From NCBI GenBank assembly GCA_002422545.1, contig DIWF01000024.1, positions 1-64,000 of the forward strand: a DNA stretch of 64,000 bases, read 5' to 3'. This document shows positions 1 through 9,058 of this stretch, piece by piece. This stretch comes from Firmicutes bacterium UBA6113. Lineage in GTDB: Bacteria > Bacillota > Clostridia > Tissierellales > Sedimentibacteraceae. The notes beneath the pieces are model-generated. The model made no database searches and was not told the DNA's origin. It saw nothing but the letters and a program-made list of their open reading frames with translations. Position numbers and translations under genes: made by a program. The stretch's first letter is position 1. Each line of letters begins with the position of its first letter.

Positions 1-410
1 AAAAGACATTTTAAGGAATTTATCAAGACATATATCTCCTCAATGCATGGATTTAGAATATGGAATAATTAATGCCAATTTGGAAAACAGGAACATCCAA
101 TGTTTATAGTAAATATATAATTATGCAAATATCAAAAATCTCATATTCTTCTAAACAGCACTTTTTATACGTATGAGGCAAAAATTTAAGATTTATGAAT
201 AAATTTTCCCGATTTTTTATTGAAATTGTGAGATTTTTGATTTTAAGAGCATCGTTGCAAATTTATGCTTATTATGAATAAAAACTAGAATACCCCTTAT
301 CTTTCCTTTTGCAAAATCAGCCGATTATATCTACCTGAAATGAAATAAATGGCAATTGGGCAAAAAGTATAGTTTTTCAGAGGTCTCCCAGGTACCGTTA
401 CCTTTTCCTG
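1..410. other. Intergenic region downstream of the Wadjet operon
   Basis: No gene is visible here; the stretch is very AT-rich and has stops in all frames. It contains a perfect 13-bp inverted repeat, ATCAAAAATCTCA at 131-143 and its complement at 229-241, separated by 85 bases. The arms are too far apart for a normal terminator. They could be the ends of a small non-autonomous element or a long-range hairpin beyond the end of jetD. Confidence 0.5.
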
Positions 411-1694
411 CTACATAAGTCTTCTAACTTCCTCTGCCATATCATTCATGAGCATTTCCTGGTATCCGGCAAGCTTTATTCTCTTTATTTCATCTCCTAA
501 GTTGATGAGCTTTGAGTCGGTAAGTCCGTCCAGCTTTTTAAGGCTTGTTTGGCTGATTGTTTCGTTGGAAATGGATTTTTCATAGTCCTTTTTCGTAAAC
601 CTCCAGGGCACTATGTTGCCCTCGCTTCGTGATAAAAGCTTGTCTGCAATTCCCAACCCCTCAGGGTCAATGTCTCCTGAATAATATAAGGTGCAACCGG
701 AAGCACAAAGCATATCTATTACAATCAAAGCGGCGGTTCTAAGTTGTCCGGAGGTGCACATCATTGATACAGGCAAGTCTTTAAGAACTTCGCACATATG
801 TGAGAATACCGTCTGGTTTTCAAAGATAAATACTTTTTTTCCAATGCAGTCAGCCTTTTTTATTTTGTTCAGGTTTGACATAGTAACCAGGTAAGATTCC
901 TTGTTTCTTATGAACTCTTCATATCCCGGGTGAGGGCCCTTTTCTGAAAGCATTGATATTCCATATAAGGCAACCGTACTTGAAATATCGTCCGGTTTTA
1001 TGCCGGATAAATAATACAATTCCAAAATTTCCTCCGCATTGCGGCATTCCGTCTTACCCTTAATATAACTGAGAGCCCATATGAGAAGCCGTCCCGATAC
1101 CGTATTTCTATCAAAATAATGTGGGTTTGCTGTAATTTCCGCTCCCAGCACGGCGAGTCTAACCTCTTTTGTCTCACAGGAGTTTAAATACTTTAATGCA
1201 TTTAAAGTATGTTTTACAAAATCATAGATCTTTTCCTCTGATTTCTCATATTCTCCCATAAGCAGATTATAGCCGTACTTCTTTTCAGTTATAAGGGCTT
1301 TCATCCATGAGGCTCCCGAGTGGTCGGAATTTTCCGCCTCTCTGTAAAGCCTATCTAAGAATTTTCTTTTCTTTGTATACTTGATTTCTTTCAACCTTTT
1401 ATTAGTCTGAAGCTTACATGAGAAATATTCTTCCAAAAGCTCTTCAAGTGATATATCACTATACTTAATTTCACCCAAAGTTTTTTCAAAATCCTGCATT
1501 TTAAACTTGATTTCCTCATCCGTGAAGCTCCCTCCGAAAAATCCCCTAAAAGCTTCTCTTTCCTCCTTAGAAGGCTTTGAAATAACTATGCTCCCAGCAG
1601 CACGTCCATATTTTCTCCACTTTTGCAGCATAAGCTTAAAAGCCCTGTCAAATCCCCTATTATTTTTAAAGTATTTTACACATTCCTTTTTCAT
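411..1694 (-). CDS. jetD: Wadjet type II subunit JetD (TOPRIM nuclease, DUF3323/DUF2399-like)
   Basis: JetD is the nuclease subunit of Wadjet, which cleaves closed circular plasmids after the JetABC condensin has extruded them. The C-terminal half carries the DUF2399 TOPRIM-like signature: a VFIFENQTVF strand near residue 293, CTSGQLRTAAL, then the acidic motif SGDIDPEG near residue 339. The N-terminal part, with a basic helix and KEEREAF, matches the DUF3323 region. An upstream in-frame ATG exists at 1736. The ATG at 1694 is chosen because GGAGG lies 6 bases before it, giving 427 residues starting 13 bases after the jetC stop. It is the last gene of the jetABCD operon. Family assignment is by recalled motifs and gene order; no search was run. 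Confidence 0.88.
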   Translation of the reverse strand: MKKECVKYFKNNRGFDRAFKLMLQKWRKYGRAAGSIVISKPSKEEREAFRGFFGGSFTDEEIKFKMQDFEKTLGEIKYSDISLEELLEEYFSCKLQTNKRLKEIKYTKKRKFLDRLYREAENSDHSGASWMKALITEKKYGYNLLMGEYEKSEEKIYDFVKHTLNALKYLNSCETKEVRLAVLGAEITANPHYFDRNTVSGRLLIWALSYIKGKTECRNAEEILELYYLSGIKPDDISSTVALYGISMLSEKGPHPGYEEFIRNKESYLVTMSNLNKIKKADCIGKKVFIFENQTVFSHMCEVLKDLPVSMMCTSGQLRTAALIVIDMLCASGCTLYYSGDIDPEGLGIADKLLSRSEGNIVPWRFTKKDYEKSISNETISQTSLKKLDGLTDSKLINLGDEIKRIKLAGYQEMLMNDMAEEVRRLM

Positions 1695-1707
1695 AGGCTG
1701 CCTCCAA

Positions 1708-4700
1708 TTACTGATCCAAAATTTTCTCCCTTCCATTCCAGATATAATGGATTACCGTAACTACGTTAGAATTAGCCGATCTGAGAAGTTCGGCAATTTT
1801 CAGGGAATCTACTGCTTCGTAACATCCCCAAAGTGCCTGTGAATTCATGATGTAATCAAATTCTAGTTGATGTACCAGCTGAAACATACTGCTTATATTC
1901 ATATCATCAACTCCCGCAAATGCTTCATCTAAAGCTATTATACGAGGATGCTGGGAGCTGTCTGATTTTTTATACTGAGCATTGACGGCTGCAAACAAAG
2001 GAACGTACATGGCCATAGCTTTTTCTCCACCGCTGAATCTGTTAAATGCACTGTTCGTAAGCTCTTTTTTCCCTTCGCCGTCACGATAATAATACATCCT
2101 GAATTCAAACCATTTTCTATAGTCTAGGGCATCCCGCACCAAATCCAAATAGTTAATTACGTCACCGTTTTCTTCAGCTGTCTGCTTTGCAGCCCGTACC
2201 TTGCTCCTAAAATGCATAGATACATTTTCTATATCCTGAGATGTTAATAGTTCCCTGTCTCTATTTAAAAGTTTTTCCAACTGTAATGTATCCAGTTCTC
2301 CTTCTCCGTCAGCAGGTCTCGCCTTCCAATCCAGTGAAAATGTAAGTGCCATAGATGTTTTCATATCCTTCATAAGCCCGGACATGTCATTGACCCATCT
2401 TCGGCTTTCGGCAATTCGACCGCTCAACTTTCTGCTCAAAGTATCAGCTAAAATATCTTCAAATAGCTCCCTGTCTTTTTGCAGTATCAGCAGCTCGTAG
2501 CTTTCTATCTCAAGCTTTACCGCATTATAAAATTCTTCCAGATATAGTCTCTGTCCTCTCCATGTTGAAACAATCCTTTGTCTCTTCCTGAGAATAAAAG
2601 CATCCGATGGATCGTCCTCAAAACAGTCTTCAATATACGTCCCGTATCCCACCAAACTTCCGCTGTGCTGCTGATAGTTCTTATTAAGTGAAGCCACAAC
2701 ATCAGCGACAGATTTATTTTTGTCTGTTTCTCTAAGCATTGCAGCTGCTTCCGTGGCGCATTCGGATATGGATTTTTCTTCCCTCTCTATGATGAGTCCC
2801 AAGGAAAGTTCCTCTGAAAAGTATTCTCTAAGCTTTGATTCTGCCTTGTTTTTAATTTCCGCATCAGAACTTAGCTGCAGTATACTCTCAGAAATTAAAT
2901 CCTTTTCTTTGTTAAGTACCGCAAGGGCTGTATTTCTTTGGTTGAAGACCTCTGTATTTATTTTAATATCTCCCAAAACGGATTTAAGCTTTTCAGCTTT
3001 TTCTTTGTTCTCAGGATTATTTAAAAATTCTTCATATTGCTTTTCCTGAGCCTCACATTGAGCTATACTGTTATTAGCCTTTCTTTCATGTAAAAAATCA
3101 TCATCCATTTGCTCTTTTTCGCTTGTGATCCATTCTTCTTTATTAGTATAATTAATTTGAGCATTCTTCAAATAGTTTATAATAAACATTAGCTGTGATA
3201 AACACGTCTTGTATTCCTCCACACCGGCGCATGCTTCCGTATATGCCTCTTCAGTGCGTGCATATGGAAGGCTTTTACAGGTTTCTATAACTTTTTGACG
3301 GCACTCATTGGCAATATGAAGAAGTTTTTCTGTTTCTGAAGATTTTGTATTGTACCTTTTAGATGCATCTTCATAATTTCGCCTGTATTCTCTGGTCATA
3401 TCAATAGCCTCGTCCAAATCGTCGAATTTGGGCAGAGATGTATATTCACTATCTAAAATGCCAATTCTTTTTTTAATATCATTAAGGCAAATATTCAATG
3501 CACCTATTGCATTGATTAATTCTTCAATTTCACAACGTTTTTCTTCTATAAGGCGTAATTTTTTGTTTTTCCTTGCTAAATAGCCTACATAGGAGGCAGG
3601 CTCCCTAACAGCACTGTGCCCCTCAAGGATTCCATTCTTAAAATATCCGTCCGTTTTCAAGACAAGAACAGCTTCTTCTTCATCATTTTCATAGATGCAT
3701 GATATTATGTTTTTTATTGCCTCATGAAAATCTGTATCTTCTGTTGCGATAACTAATCCCGAGTACGAGGATGTACCTGTCTGTACTGTATTAATCAGGA
3801 TATCGGAAAGCACCGACAACTCTTTTTTAGCTCTGTTGTAATCCTTTGGAGGAACTACAAGACTGTCCAGCAGACCAGAATCTTTCAGCTGTTCCTCCAA
3901 CAAATCCATAGCTTCCTGATTTTTATCCGGGCTAAACTCCACCGCCTCATAAAATGGCATAAAGCTAATGTTTTTATTTTTGAGTATATTACGTGCTTCC
4001 TCCGTGGCATCTGAACGATGAGGAGCGGGGTCTTTGGCAGCTAATATATCATTAAGCTCTTTTTCTGCCTTGTTTTTCTTTTCTGCAGCTTCTGATATTT
4101 CTCCTTCTTTCTTGATTTTTTCATTTATAAGTTTTCTACGAAGACTTTCTCTGATTCCTTCGTATATGTCTCTGATAGATCCCAAATCTCTGGGACCAGA
4201 ATATTTTTTTATACCCGATACTATAAGTTCAAGGCTTCTGCCATCTATATTAAGCTCTTTGTTATCGGATGAAGCAACATAAAAACCTTCTATTATTTCA
4301 TCACGGCATCCTGATTCTATACTGTCTGCATCATTTAACTGCTCATAACAGGAATCCTTCTCTATACTTAGCCTGTTCAATTCTTCAGAAGCCTCATCCC
4401 ATTTTTTCTCAGCCTCTGCAGATGCATTCAGTGCAGCTTCCCCTTTTTTAATTGCACCCTCAAGCTCTCTTACCACACCTTCAATCTGATTATAAGAAGC
4501 CTGAAAATTCTGAGACTGCTTAAGTATCACAATATCTCCGTGAAGGGGAAATTCAAGTATTTCATTAATATTCTCCATCTCCTGAATCGTAGAATTAATT
4601 TCATACTCAAATTCTTCAATTTTATTTTTAAGTTCTCTAACCTGACTATTATATAAATTCAATTTCTGTTTTCTGCCATCTATGCGCTGCAGATAAAAAC

Positions 4701-5754
4701 TCTTTTCCTCGTTTAGCTCACCCCTGCGTTTTTTACATTCCACTAATTTTTCAGCAGCAGCCTCAATGTCTGCAACATCTAAAGCATCCCTCTGCCTTTC
4801 AAGCAGGGCAATCAAATCTTTTAGCTGTTTTATTTCTCCCTGACATTTATTCTGCTCCTTGGAAATCCTATCAAGCTCATTTTGTGCCTCCCTAAGCTTT
4901 TGTCTTGCTCCATCAGCACTTTTATTCATTTCCAAGTATGCTGTGGCCTTCCTGCCCAACATGTAGCGATTATAATTTCCATATTCATTCCGTATGCTTT
5001 GAATATCTTTATACGCTGTTTTTAATCCGTCAAGTCTTACTTGTATGTCATCCATTTTTTCCATGGCATCAACCATGGCTCGGAGATCTCCGTCGGACAG
5101 CGACTGCAGAGAATCATTTAGTATTTCATACACCTTTGTAGGCTTAAGCTCCTTTGACAGTTTCGGAGCACGTACCTTTATCAAAAGTCTTATAAATTGG
5201 TCGTACTGCTCAATTCTGGGAAATCCGAATATATATTTATTTACCATGGTCATATATTCCTTCTGAGCTTCACAGAAAATGTTATCCTGCGCCAGTGCGT
5301 TTTTTAGTTCCTGCTTAGTATATGGAATATTCTTACTGCCTATTTTCCGGTATAGTTCAAAGTCATATCCTGCACGTCTGCCATCGAGAATTATAAAGCC
5401 CCAAAAATCCATAGGCTTTCCTTTTTGAGCTCTTTGCCCTATTCCAATAGTTCTGTACTGTTCTGTGTTTTCTTTCTTAAATTCCAAAAAAAGATAACCC
5501 GTTTCATCCTCCTTAGTCCCATCGCCTAAGAAATAATATTCCATCCTCCTGTCGCTGGAGCCGAAGGGATCAAGCCTGCTGGGAGTCCTGTCACCATCAA
5601 GAATGAAAGGTATGAAGCTCTGTGTGGTTATGGATTTGCCAGAACCGTTTTGTCCTCTCAAAAGAAGCCTGCCATTTTCAAATATAAATGTTTCCGTATC
5701 ATAAAGCCAGAAATTTACAAAGCCTATTCGGTTCATGTGCCAGCGATTACTCAT
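1708..5754 (-). CDS. jetC: Wadjet type II subunit JetC (SMC/MukB-like ATPase, TIGR02680 family)
   Basis: This is the SMC-like motor ATPase of Wadjet, expected to dimerise and extrude DNA loops with JetA (kleisin) and JetB. Walker A, GQNGSGKS, is at residues 34-41. The sequence after it, DGDRTPSRLDPFGSSDRR, is typical of the TIGR02680 branch. A long Glu/Lys-rich coiled coil fills roughly residues 260-1150 with a hinge-like interruption. The ABC signature SGGEK is at 1241 and Walker B, IIALDEAFAG, at about 1271-1280. Both ends of the ATPase head are therefore intact, and 1348 residues is a normal length. The start has GGAG 7 bases upstream and overlaps the jetB stop by 8 bases, so translation is probably coupled. 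Confidence 0.93.
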   Translation of the reverse strand: MSNRWHMNRIGFVNFWLYDTETFIFENGRLLLRGQNGSGKSITTQSFIPFILDGDRTPSRLDPFGSSDRRMEYYFLGDGTKEDETGYLFLEFKKENTEQYRTIGIGQRAQKGKPMDFWGFIILDGRRAGYDFELYRKIGSKNIPYTKQELKNALAQDNIFCEAQKEYMTMVNKYIFGFPRIEQYDQFIRLLIKVRAPKLSKELKPTKVYEILNDSLQSLSDGDLRAMVDAMEKMDDIQVRLDGLKTAYKDIQSIRNEYGNYNRYMLGRKATAYLEMNKSADGARQKLREAQNELDRISKEQNKCQGEIKQLKDLIALLERQRDALDVADIEAAAEKLVECKKRRGELNEEKSFYLQRIDGRKQKLNLYNSQVRELKNKIEEFEYEINSTIQEMENINEILEFPLHGDIVILKQSQNFQASYNQIEGVVRELEGAIKKGEAALNASAEAEKKWDEASEELNRLSIEKDSCYEQLNDADSIESGCRDEIIEGFYVASSDNKELNIDGRSLELIVSGIKKYSGPRDLGSIRDIYEGIRESLRRKLINEKIKKEGEISEAAEKKNKAEKELNDILAAKDPAPHRSDATEEARNILKNKNISFMPFYEAVEFSPDKNQEAMDLLEEQLKDSGLLDSLVVPPKDYNRAKKELSVLSDILINTVQTGTSSYSGLVIATEDTDFHEAIKNIISCIYENDEEEAVLVLKTDGYFKNGILEGHSAVREPASYVGYLARKNKKLRLIEEKRCEIEELINAIGALNICLNDIKKRIGILDSEYTSLPKFDDLDEAIDMTREYRRNYEDASKRYNTKSSETEKLLHIANECRQKVIETCKSLPYARTEEAYTEACAGVEEYKTCLSQLMFIINYLKNAQINYTNKEEWITSEKEQMDDDFLHERKANNSIAQCEAQEKQYEEFLNNPENKEKAEKLKSVLGDIKINTEVFNQRNTALAVLNKEKDLISESILQLSSDAEIKNKAESKLREYFSEELSLGLIIEREEKSISECATEAAAMLRETDKNKSVADVVASLNKNYQQHSGSLVGYGTYIEDCFEDDPSDAFILRKRQRIVSTWRGQRLYLEEFYNAVKLEIESYELLILQKDRELFEDILADTLSRKLSGRIAESRRWVNDMSGLMKDMKTSMALTFSLDWKARPADGEGELDTLQLEKLLNRDRELLTSQDIENVSMHFRSKVRAAKQTAEENGDVINYLDLVRDALDYRKWFEFRMYYYRDGEGKKELTNSAFNRFSGGEKAMAMYVPLFAAVNAQYKKSDSSQHPRIIALDEAFAGVDDMNISSMFQLVHQLEFDYIMNSQALWGCYEAVDSLKIAELLRSANSNVVTVIHYIWNGREKILDQ

Positions 5755-6892
5755 CTTCAGTCTCCTTTTCCAATTTAAAATCTTTTGGATATATGCCTCT
5801 GAATTTACCGACTCCGGGATATATTATCCACCCATATTCGTTTTTTTCCATAAGCATCCACATCTCCATGTATCTTGCAACAGCTGCTGCAATCTTTACC
5901 GCATCCATTTCGCGGTACTCCTTGCTCCATGCTATTTCATATTCTTTCTTACATTCAACAATCATCTTCATAAAATTCCCGTTGCTCATGACAATACAAT
6001 CGTCATTCCTTTTTTCTAATATTCCCTCATGAACCATGTCAATTATTATGCCGCAAATCAAAAGTACTATTTCAGAAAGGACTGAATCTCCCGGATACCT
6101 CTCTCCAAAGCAATCTCCTTCCTCCATAACAAAAAACGCAGCATTTTTATGGATGTGAAGATTCCCTCCTAATCTTTCGGAAAGATTTTTATGAACCCAC
6201 TGCCTTTGATTTTTGACGTATATTGAGTCCTGATCATCACTGTCCTTCCAGTACATGGCAGGGGAGGAAGTCAGCATCCTGTATACTCTGTTTATCCTGT
6301 AATGTCCTCTGTCGGACATCCCTGAATCAGAATTGAGATTTTCAAAATCCCTGTAGGACTCATAATCAGATATACTATATCCGAAATTGGTTGCAAAATA
6401 ACGGGACAATCCCGTATTTTCATACAACACCTCATGCTCCATACTTGATGATATATCTGAGCTGGACCCTTCATATGCCTTAAGCATGCCCATATTTTCT
6501 ATAAATTGCAATGCTCTTATAAGGGATTTTCTTTGGGTAAACATAGTCCAATCCACATCCATATATTCCCTCATCTGAGCCTCTACAAAATCCACTAATT
6601 CTGAAAGCAAAAACTGTTCATAGTCCTCCTTGTCATCCATAAAAATAAGCAGCGAGCAAAGTATGCAATAATCACGTATATCTGTAAATTCAGTAATTCC
6701 CATGGATGACTCTGCATAGGCGGGAATTTTTTCCGCCTTTATTATTTTCTCATTTTCAATAATCCTCCAGCCAAGCAGTTCATTGAAAAACCTTTTATAC
6801 AAAGGCATGTTCTTTTTAGCTGCCGCATATAGCTCCTTATCTTTTGACCTGTCTATCCAGTAATTTTCTGTCAGAACCCTTGCATCACTCAT
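5747..6892 (-). CDS. jetB: Wadjet type II subunit JetB (DUF2398-like, MukE role)
   Basis: JetB is the MukE-like winged-helix accessory subunit that bridges JetA and JetC. The protein matches the DUF2398 (TIGR02678) type by its start, a TENYWIDRSKD-like helix followed by LYAAAKK and the GWRIIENEKIIKAEKIP segment. Its length (381 residues) and its place between jetA and jetC also fit. An upstream in-frame start at 6919 is possible. ATG 6892 is preferred because GAGGAGG lies 6 bases before it, and the gene then overlaps the end of jetA by 8 bases. No catalytic residues are expected. Confidence rests as much on synteny as on sequence. Confidence 0.88.
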   Translation of the reverse strand: MSDARVLTENYWIDRSKDKELYAAAKKNMPLYKRFFNELLGWRIIENEKIIKAEKIPAYAESSMGITEFTDIRDYCILCSLLIFMDDKEDYEQFLLSELVDFVEAQMREYMDVDWTMFTQRKSLIRALQFIENMGMLKAYEGSSSDISSSMEHEVLYENTGLSRYFATNFGYSISDYESYRDFENLNSDSGMSDRGHYRINRVYRMLTSSPAMYWKDSDDQDSIYVKNQRQWVHKNLSERLGGNLHIHKNAAFFVMEEGDCFGERYPGDSVLSEIVLLICGIIIDMVHEGILEKRNDDCIVMSNGNFMKMIVECKKEYEIAWSKEYREMDAVKIAAAVARYMEMWMLMEKNEYGWIIYPGVGKFRGIYPKDFKLEKETEDE

Positions 6893-8369
6893 CCGCATCC
6901 TCCTCAAATTCAAGCACATATGAAGGCATCACAAGATTTCCGTCCTCACACTTAAGTGTGCATATTCCAGTCTTTTTAACGAGCTTATACTTTTTCCCGT
7001 ATTCTGTTCTTCCTGTCTTTGAAGCGGTCATACCTGCTGCAGAAATCCATCTAAGCAGAGCCGTCCTGGTGCTTTCCGGCACAACTTCATCAATAGCCGA
7101 TATATCAAGCTTGTTCTTATTAATATATTTTAGCACCATTCTCTTATCCTCATCCATTTGCTCAAGATACGCATTTCTCTGCAGAATCTTTTCAAATTCC
7201 TTATTTTCAAATCCCGACTTATCTATACGTGGCTTGTACTTTCTTGTGCGGGGTCTGAGTAAAAATTCAGACGGCTCCTCCTCATAGGTACTGCTAAAAA
7301 TACTGTCAGTGCTTCTTTCTGCATTTGCCTTGAAATGCCTTACACGCTGTATTCCAAATAAATGAGCGGACAATTTATGTGCTTCTTCCACATCACTGCA
7401 CTTCAAAAACATTTCAATAAATTTTTTATAATCACTTTTCCGGCTTATTCCCCAATTCTGAAGCTGGACTATCATAGCTGCATTCTGCACAATCTTACGG
7501 ATTATGTCATCGGTTATTTCCATAACCCTGACTCTCTCACTTATGCTGCCGCCTTCCCCAATAAACCAATTTTTAAGTATGTACCACTTTCTGTTTACAT
7601 TGTCCGCAATGTTTTCTTTAAGAGATTCTCGGCTTTCCGACATAGTTCTGGGTATTTCCAGTTCACTCTGCACAACCCTACTCAAAACGATTTTTCCACT
7701 TTCATCAGAAATCTTTTTTATAGCTGTTTCTATCATAGCAGAGTTAACCTGCAGCTCCTTTACAAAATCCTTTAAATACGTAATAAGCCTGTCTTTGTGC
7801 AATATAAATTCTACAGACTTAAGAAGCTTATCTGCATTTCCCGAGTAAAACTCTCTCAAATAATCCTGATAATTCTGATTCAGCCTTCTGAAATCCTCCT
7901 GCAGATTATGCCACCATTCATTAACCTGTTTCAACGGCATTGATCTCATATCCTCAAACTGTTCAATTCCATGATATATTCTCAAAAACAAGTTCGGCGA
8001 CAAGCTACCGCTCCCGATAAACAAATTTTCAAGTCTCATGGTCATCCTCTCTATTTCAACTGAATACTCAGACATGGAATACCTGAACTGCTTGTTTTTA
8101 TAATCAGCTATAGTGTAGACACGCTTAGGATCCTGAACCGTAACAAGATTTTTCCACTCCACAAGCGCATTCAAGTCTGATTTAAGTTGTTCCATAGTAT
8201 AATCCTGAAACTCGGGATGTGTTTTTATAATTTCGTAAACATCCTCCTTGTACAATTGGAAATGCACCTTTTCATATTCTTGAAAAAATATACGCATAAT
8301 CTTCCTGTAGTTAGGAGCATTTATAGTACTCAAATATGTTGTTTCCTGTATTGGATGCAAATACTTCAT
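6885..8369 (-). CDS. jetA: Wadjet type II subunit JetA (DUF2397-like, kleisin role)
   Basis: JetA is the MukF/kleisin-like subunit that closes the JetC ring. The N-terminus (TTYLSTINAPNYRKIMRIF, then DYTMEQLKSDLNALVEW and YSVEIERM) follows the DUF2397 (TIGR02677) pattern. The middle is helical and the C-terminus is a winged-helix-like stretch. The frame is open from a TTG at 8414, but ATG 8369 has a clear GAGG 6 bases upstream and gives 494 residues, the usual family length. The TTG lies inside a U-tract hairpin. It is the first gene of the tightly overlapping jetABCD operon. The leader hairpin suggests transcription attenuation or insulation from upstream remnants. Confidence 0.88.
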   Translation of the reverse strand: MKYLHPIQETTYLSTINAPNYRKIMRIFFQEYEKVHFQLYKEDVYEIIKTHPEFQDYTMEQLKSDLNALVEWKNLVTVQDPKRVYTIADYKNKQFRYSMSEYSVEIERMTMRLENLFIGSGSLSPNLFLRIYHGIEQFEDMRSMPLKQVNEWWHNLQEDFRRLNQNYQDYLREFYSGNADKLLKSVEFILHKDRLITYLKDFVKELQVNSAMIETAIKKISDESGKIVLSRVVQSELEIPRTMSESRESLKENIADNVNRKWYILKNWFIGEGGSISERVRVMEITDDIIRKIVQNAAMIVQLQNWGISRKSDYKKFIEMFLKCSDVEEAHKLSAHLFGIQRVRHFKANAERSTDSIFSSTYEEEPSEFLLRPRTRKYKPRIDKSGFENKEFEKILQRNAYLEQMDEDKRMVLKYINKNKLDISAIDEVVPESTRTALLRWISAAGMTASKTGRTEYGKKYKLVKKTGICTLKCEDGNLVMPSYVLEFEEDADE

Positions 8370-8411
8370 AAAATACCTCGAAAAATTTATCGCACTTTTA
8401 TTATTTTTACG

Positions 8412-8457
8412 CAAAAAAAATCTGATAATTAATTCTACATCATTTCATCAGATTTTT
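8412..8457 (-). terminator. Hairpin with U-tract just upstream of jetA
   Basis: Arms AAAAATCTGAT (8416-8426) and ATCAGATTTTT (8447-8457) are perfect 11-bp complements around a 20-base loop. On the minus strand the second arm runs into an unbroken T-tract that ends about 43 bases before the jetA ATG. It reads as an intrinsic terminator. It either insulates jetA from the decayed genes upstream or acts as an attenuator in the jet leader. I found no convincing promoter between hairpin and ATG. Confidence 0.55.
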
Positions 8458-8532
8458 CCATATGTTTTGCTATTTTTACCTTCACCTACGGGCTAAGGAA
8501 TTTAGATTTCTCAAATTATCTTGCTACCACCT

Positions 8533-8567
8533 GAGCCGTATGAATCAAGAGATTCACGTACGGTTCT
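8533..8567 (+). ncRNA. Orphan group II intron domain V remnant
   Basis: The segment reads GAGCCGTAT, a variable stem capped by an AGAG-type loop, then ACGTACGGTTC. This is the catalytic domain V hairpin of bacterial group II introns, including the AGC triad strand and its GUUC partner. No intron-encoded reverse transcriptase and no clear domain VI follow, and the stop codon of a gene fragment on the other strand lies two bases away. It is therefore a truncated intron relic, not a mobile intron. Confidence 0.65.
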
Positions 8568-8568
8568 G

Positions 8569-8775
8569 TTAGAGCTTGCACCAAACCTCGCAGATTTCAT
8601 TATACTTGTCCATAGAAAGATTAAATGAAAATTTCGCAGTTGCCTTAATGTCTGCCCACTTGACATTCCTTGTACCCTTCACACCGATTTGATGCAATGT
8701 ATCATACACATTGTACACGTCGATTCTACGTTTTGCACTATTTAATTTCGTTTCAACATATTGTTTTGCGCCTTC
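8569..8775 (-). pseudogene. C-terminal fragment of an unrecognised gene
   Basis: One frame is open for about 68 codons from just after a TAG at 8776-8778 to a TAA at 8569-8571. It encodes EGAKQYVETKLNSAKRR, then DVYNVYDTLHQIGVKGTR and ends NEICEVWCKL. It has no start codon or ribosome binding site of its own and continues, out of frame, from the neighbouring AAA_4-type fragment. I read it as the tail of a different lost gene joined at a deletion junction. The family is not recognised. Confidence 0.45.
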
Positions 8776-8999
8776 CTAAAATTCCCTCTATGATTGAGTT
8801 TCATAAAATTCTGCATTTCTTCTCTGCTTCGTGGAGTTCTGCAAAACTCTAATAGCCTTTTTATATCTTCGGTAGCTTGGTCGGTAGCTTTAGAAGTAAG
8901 CGGAATAATAGTTTTAAATAAAATGTTGTCCCTTAGGCTAATTCTTCGGTCTCCTTCTAAATAAAAATTATCATTAAGATGCTTTGAAATAAATTGCAT
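8742..8999 (-). pseudogene. Internally deleted AlbA_2/AAA_4 (COG2865-like) regulator remnant
   Basis: The 85-codon frame fuses two separate parts of a COG2865-type protein. NDNFYLEGDRRISLRDNI normally precedes the HATPase-like region. TEDIKRLLEFCRTPRSREEM and the following KLNHRGNFRK come from the C-terminal winged helix. The roughly 100 residues that should lie between are missing, and after FRK the homology stops and the frame ends. No ribosome binding site is apparent. An intact member of the same broad family lies next door at 9059-10375, so this is probably a decayed second copy. Confidence 0.55.
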
Positions 9000-9029
9000 C
9001 AGTATTTTGGAGATACAATTTTCATTAAG

Positions 9030-9044
9030 TTAAGTGACAGGCAC
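9030..9044 (+). repeat. Direct repeat TTAAGTGACAGGCAC, copy 1
   Basis: This 15-base sequence recurs exactly at 10750-10764. The two copies bracket the AlbA_2 gene and its upstream region. Motifs of the GTGCCTGTCACTT kind are, from memory, common around REP-associated or IS200-type elements in Clostridia, but no transposase is present here. Confidence 0.5.
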
Positions 9045-9058
9045 AGCCAAGGTTCGAA

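Noticed and set aside
8370..8414. TTG start of jetA at 8414
   Set aside because: It lies inside the T-tract of the leader hairpin, and ATG 8369 has a good GAGG and yields the normal family length.
9040..9056. GGTTCGAATT resembling a tRNA T-arm
   Set aside because: No acceptor or anticodon stems can be built around it; likewise for GGATTCGAATT near 48980. I found no tRNA or rRNA gene in the window.
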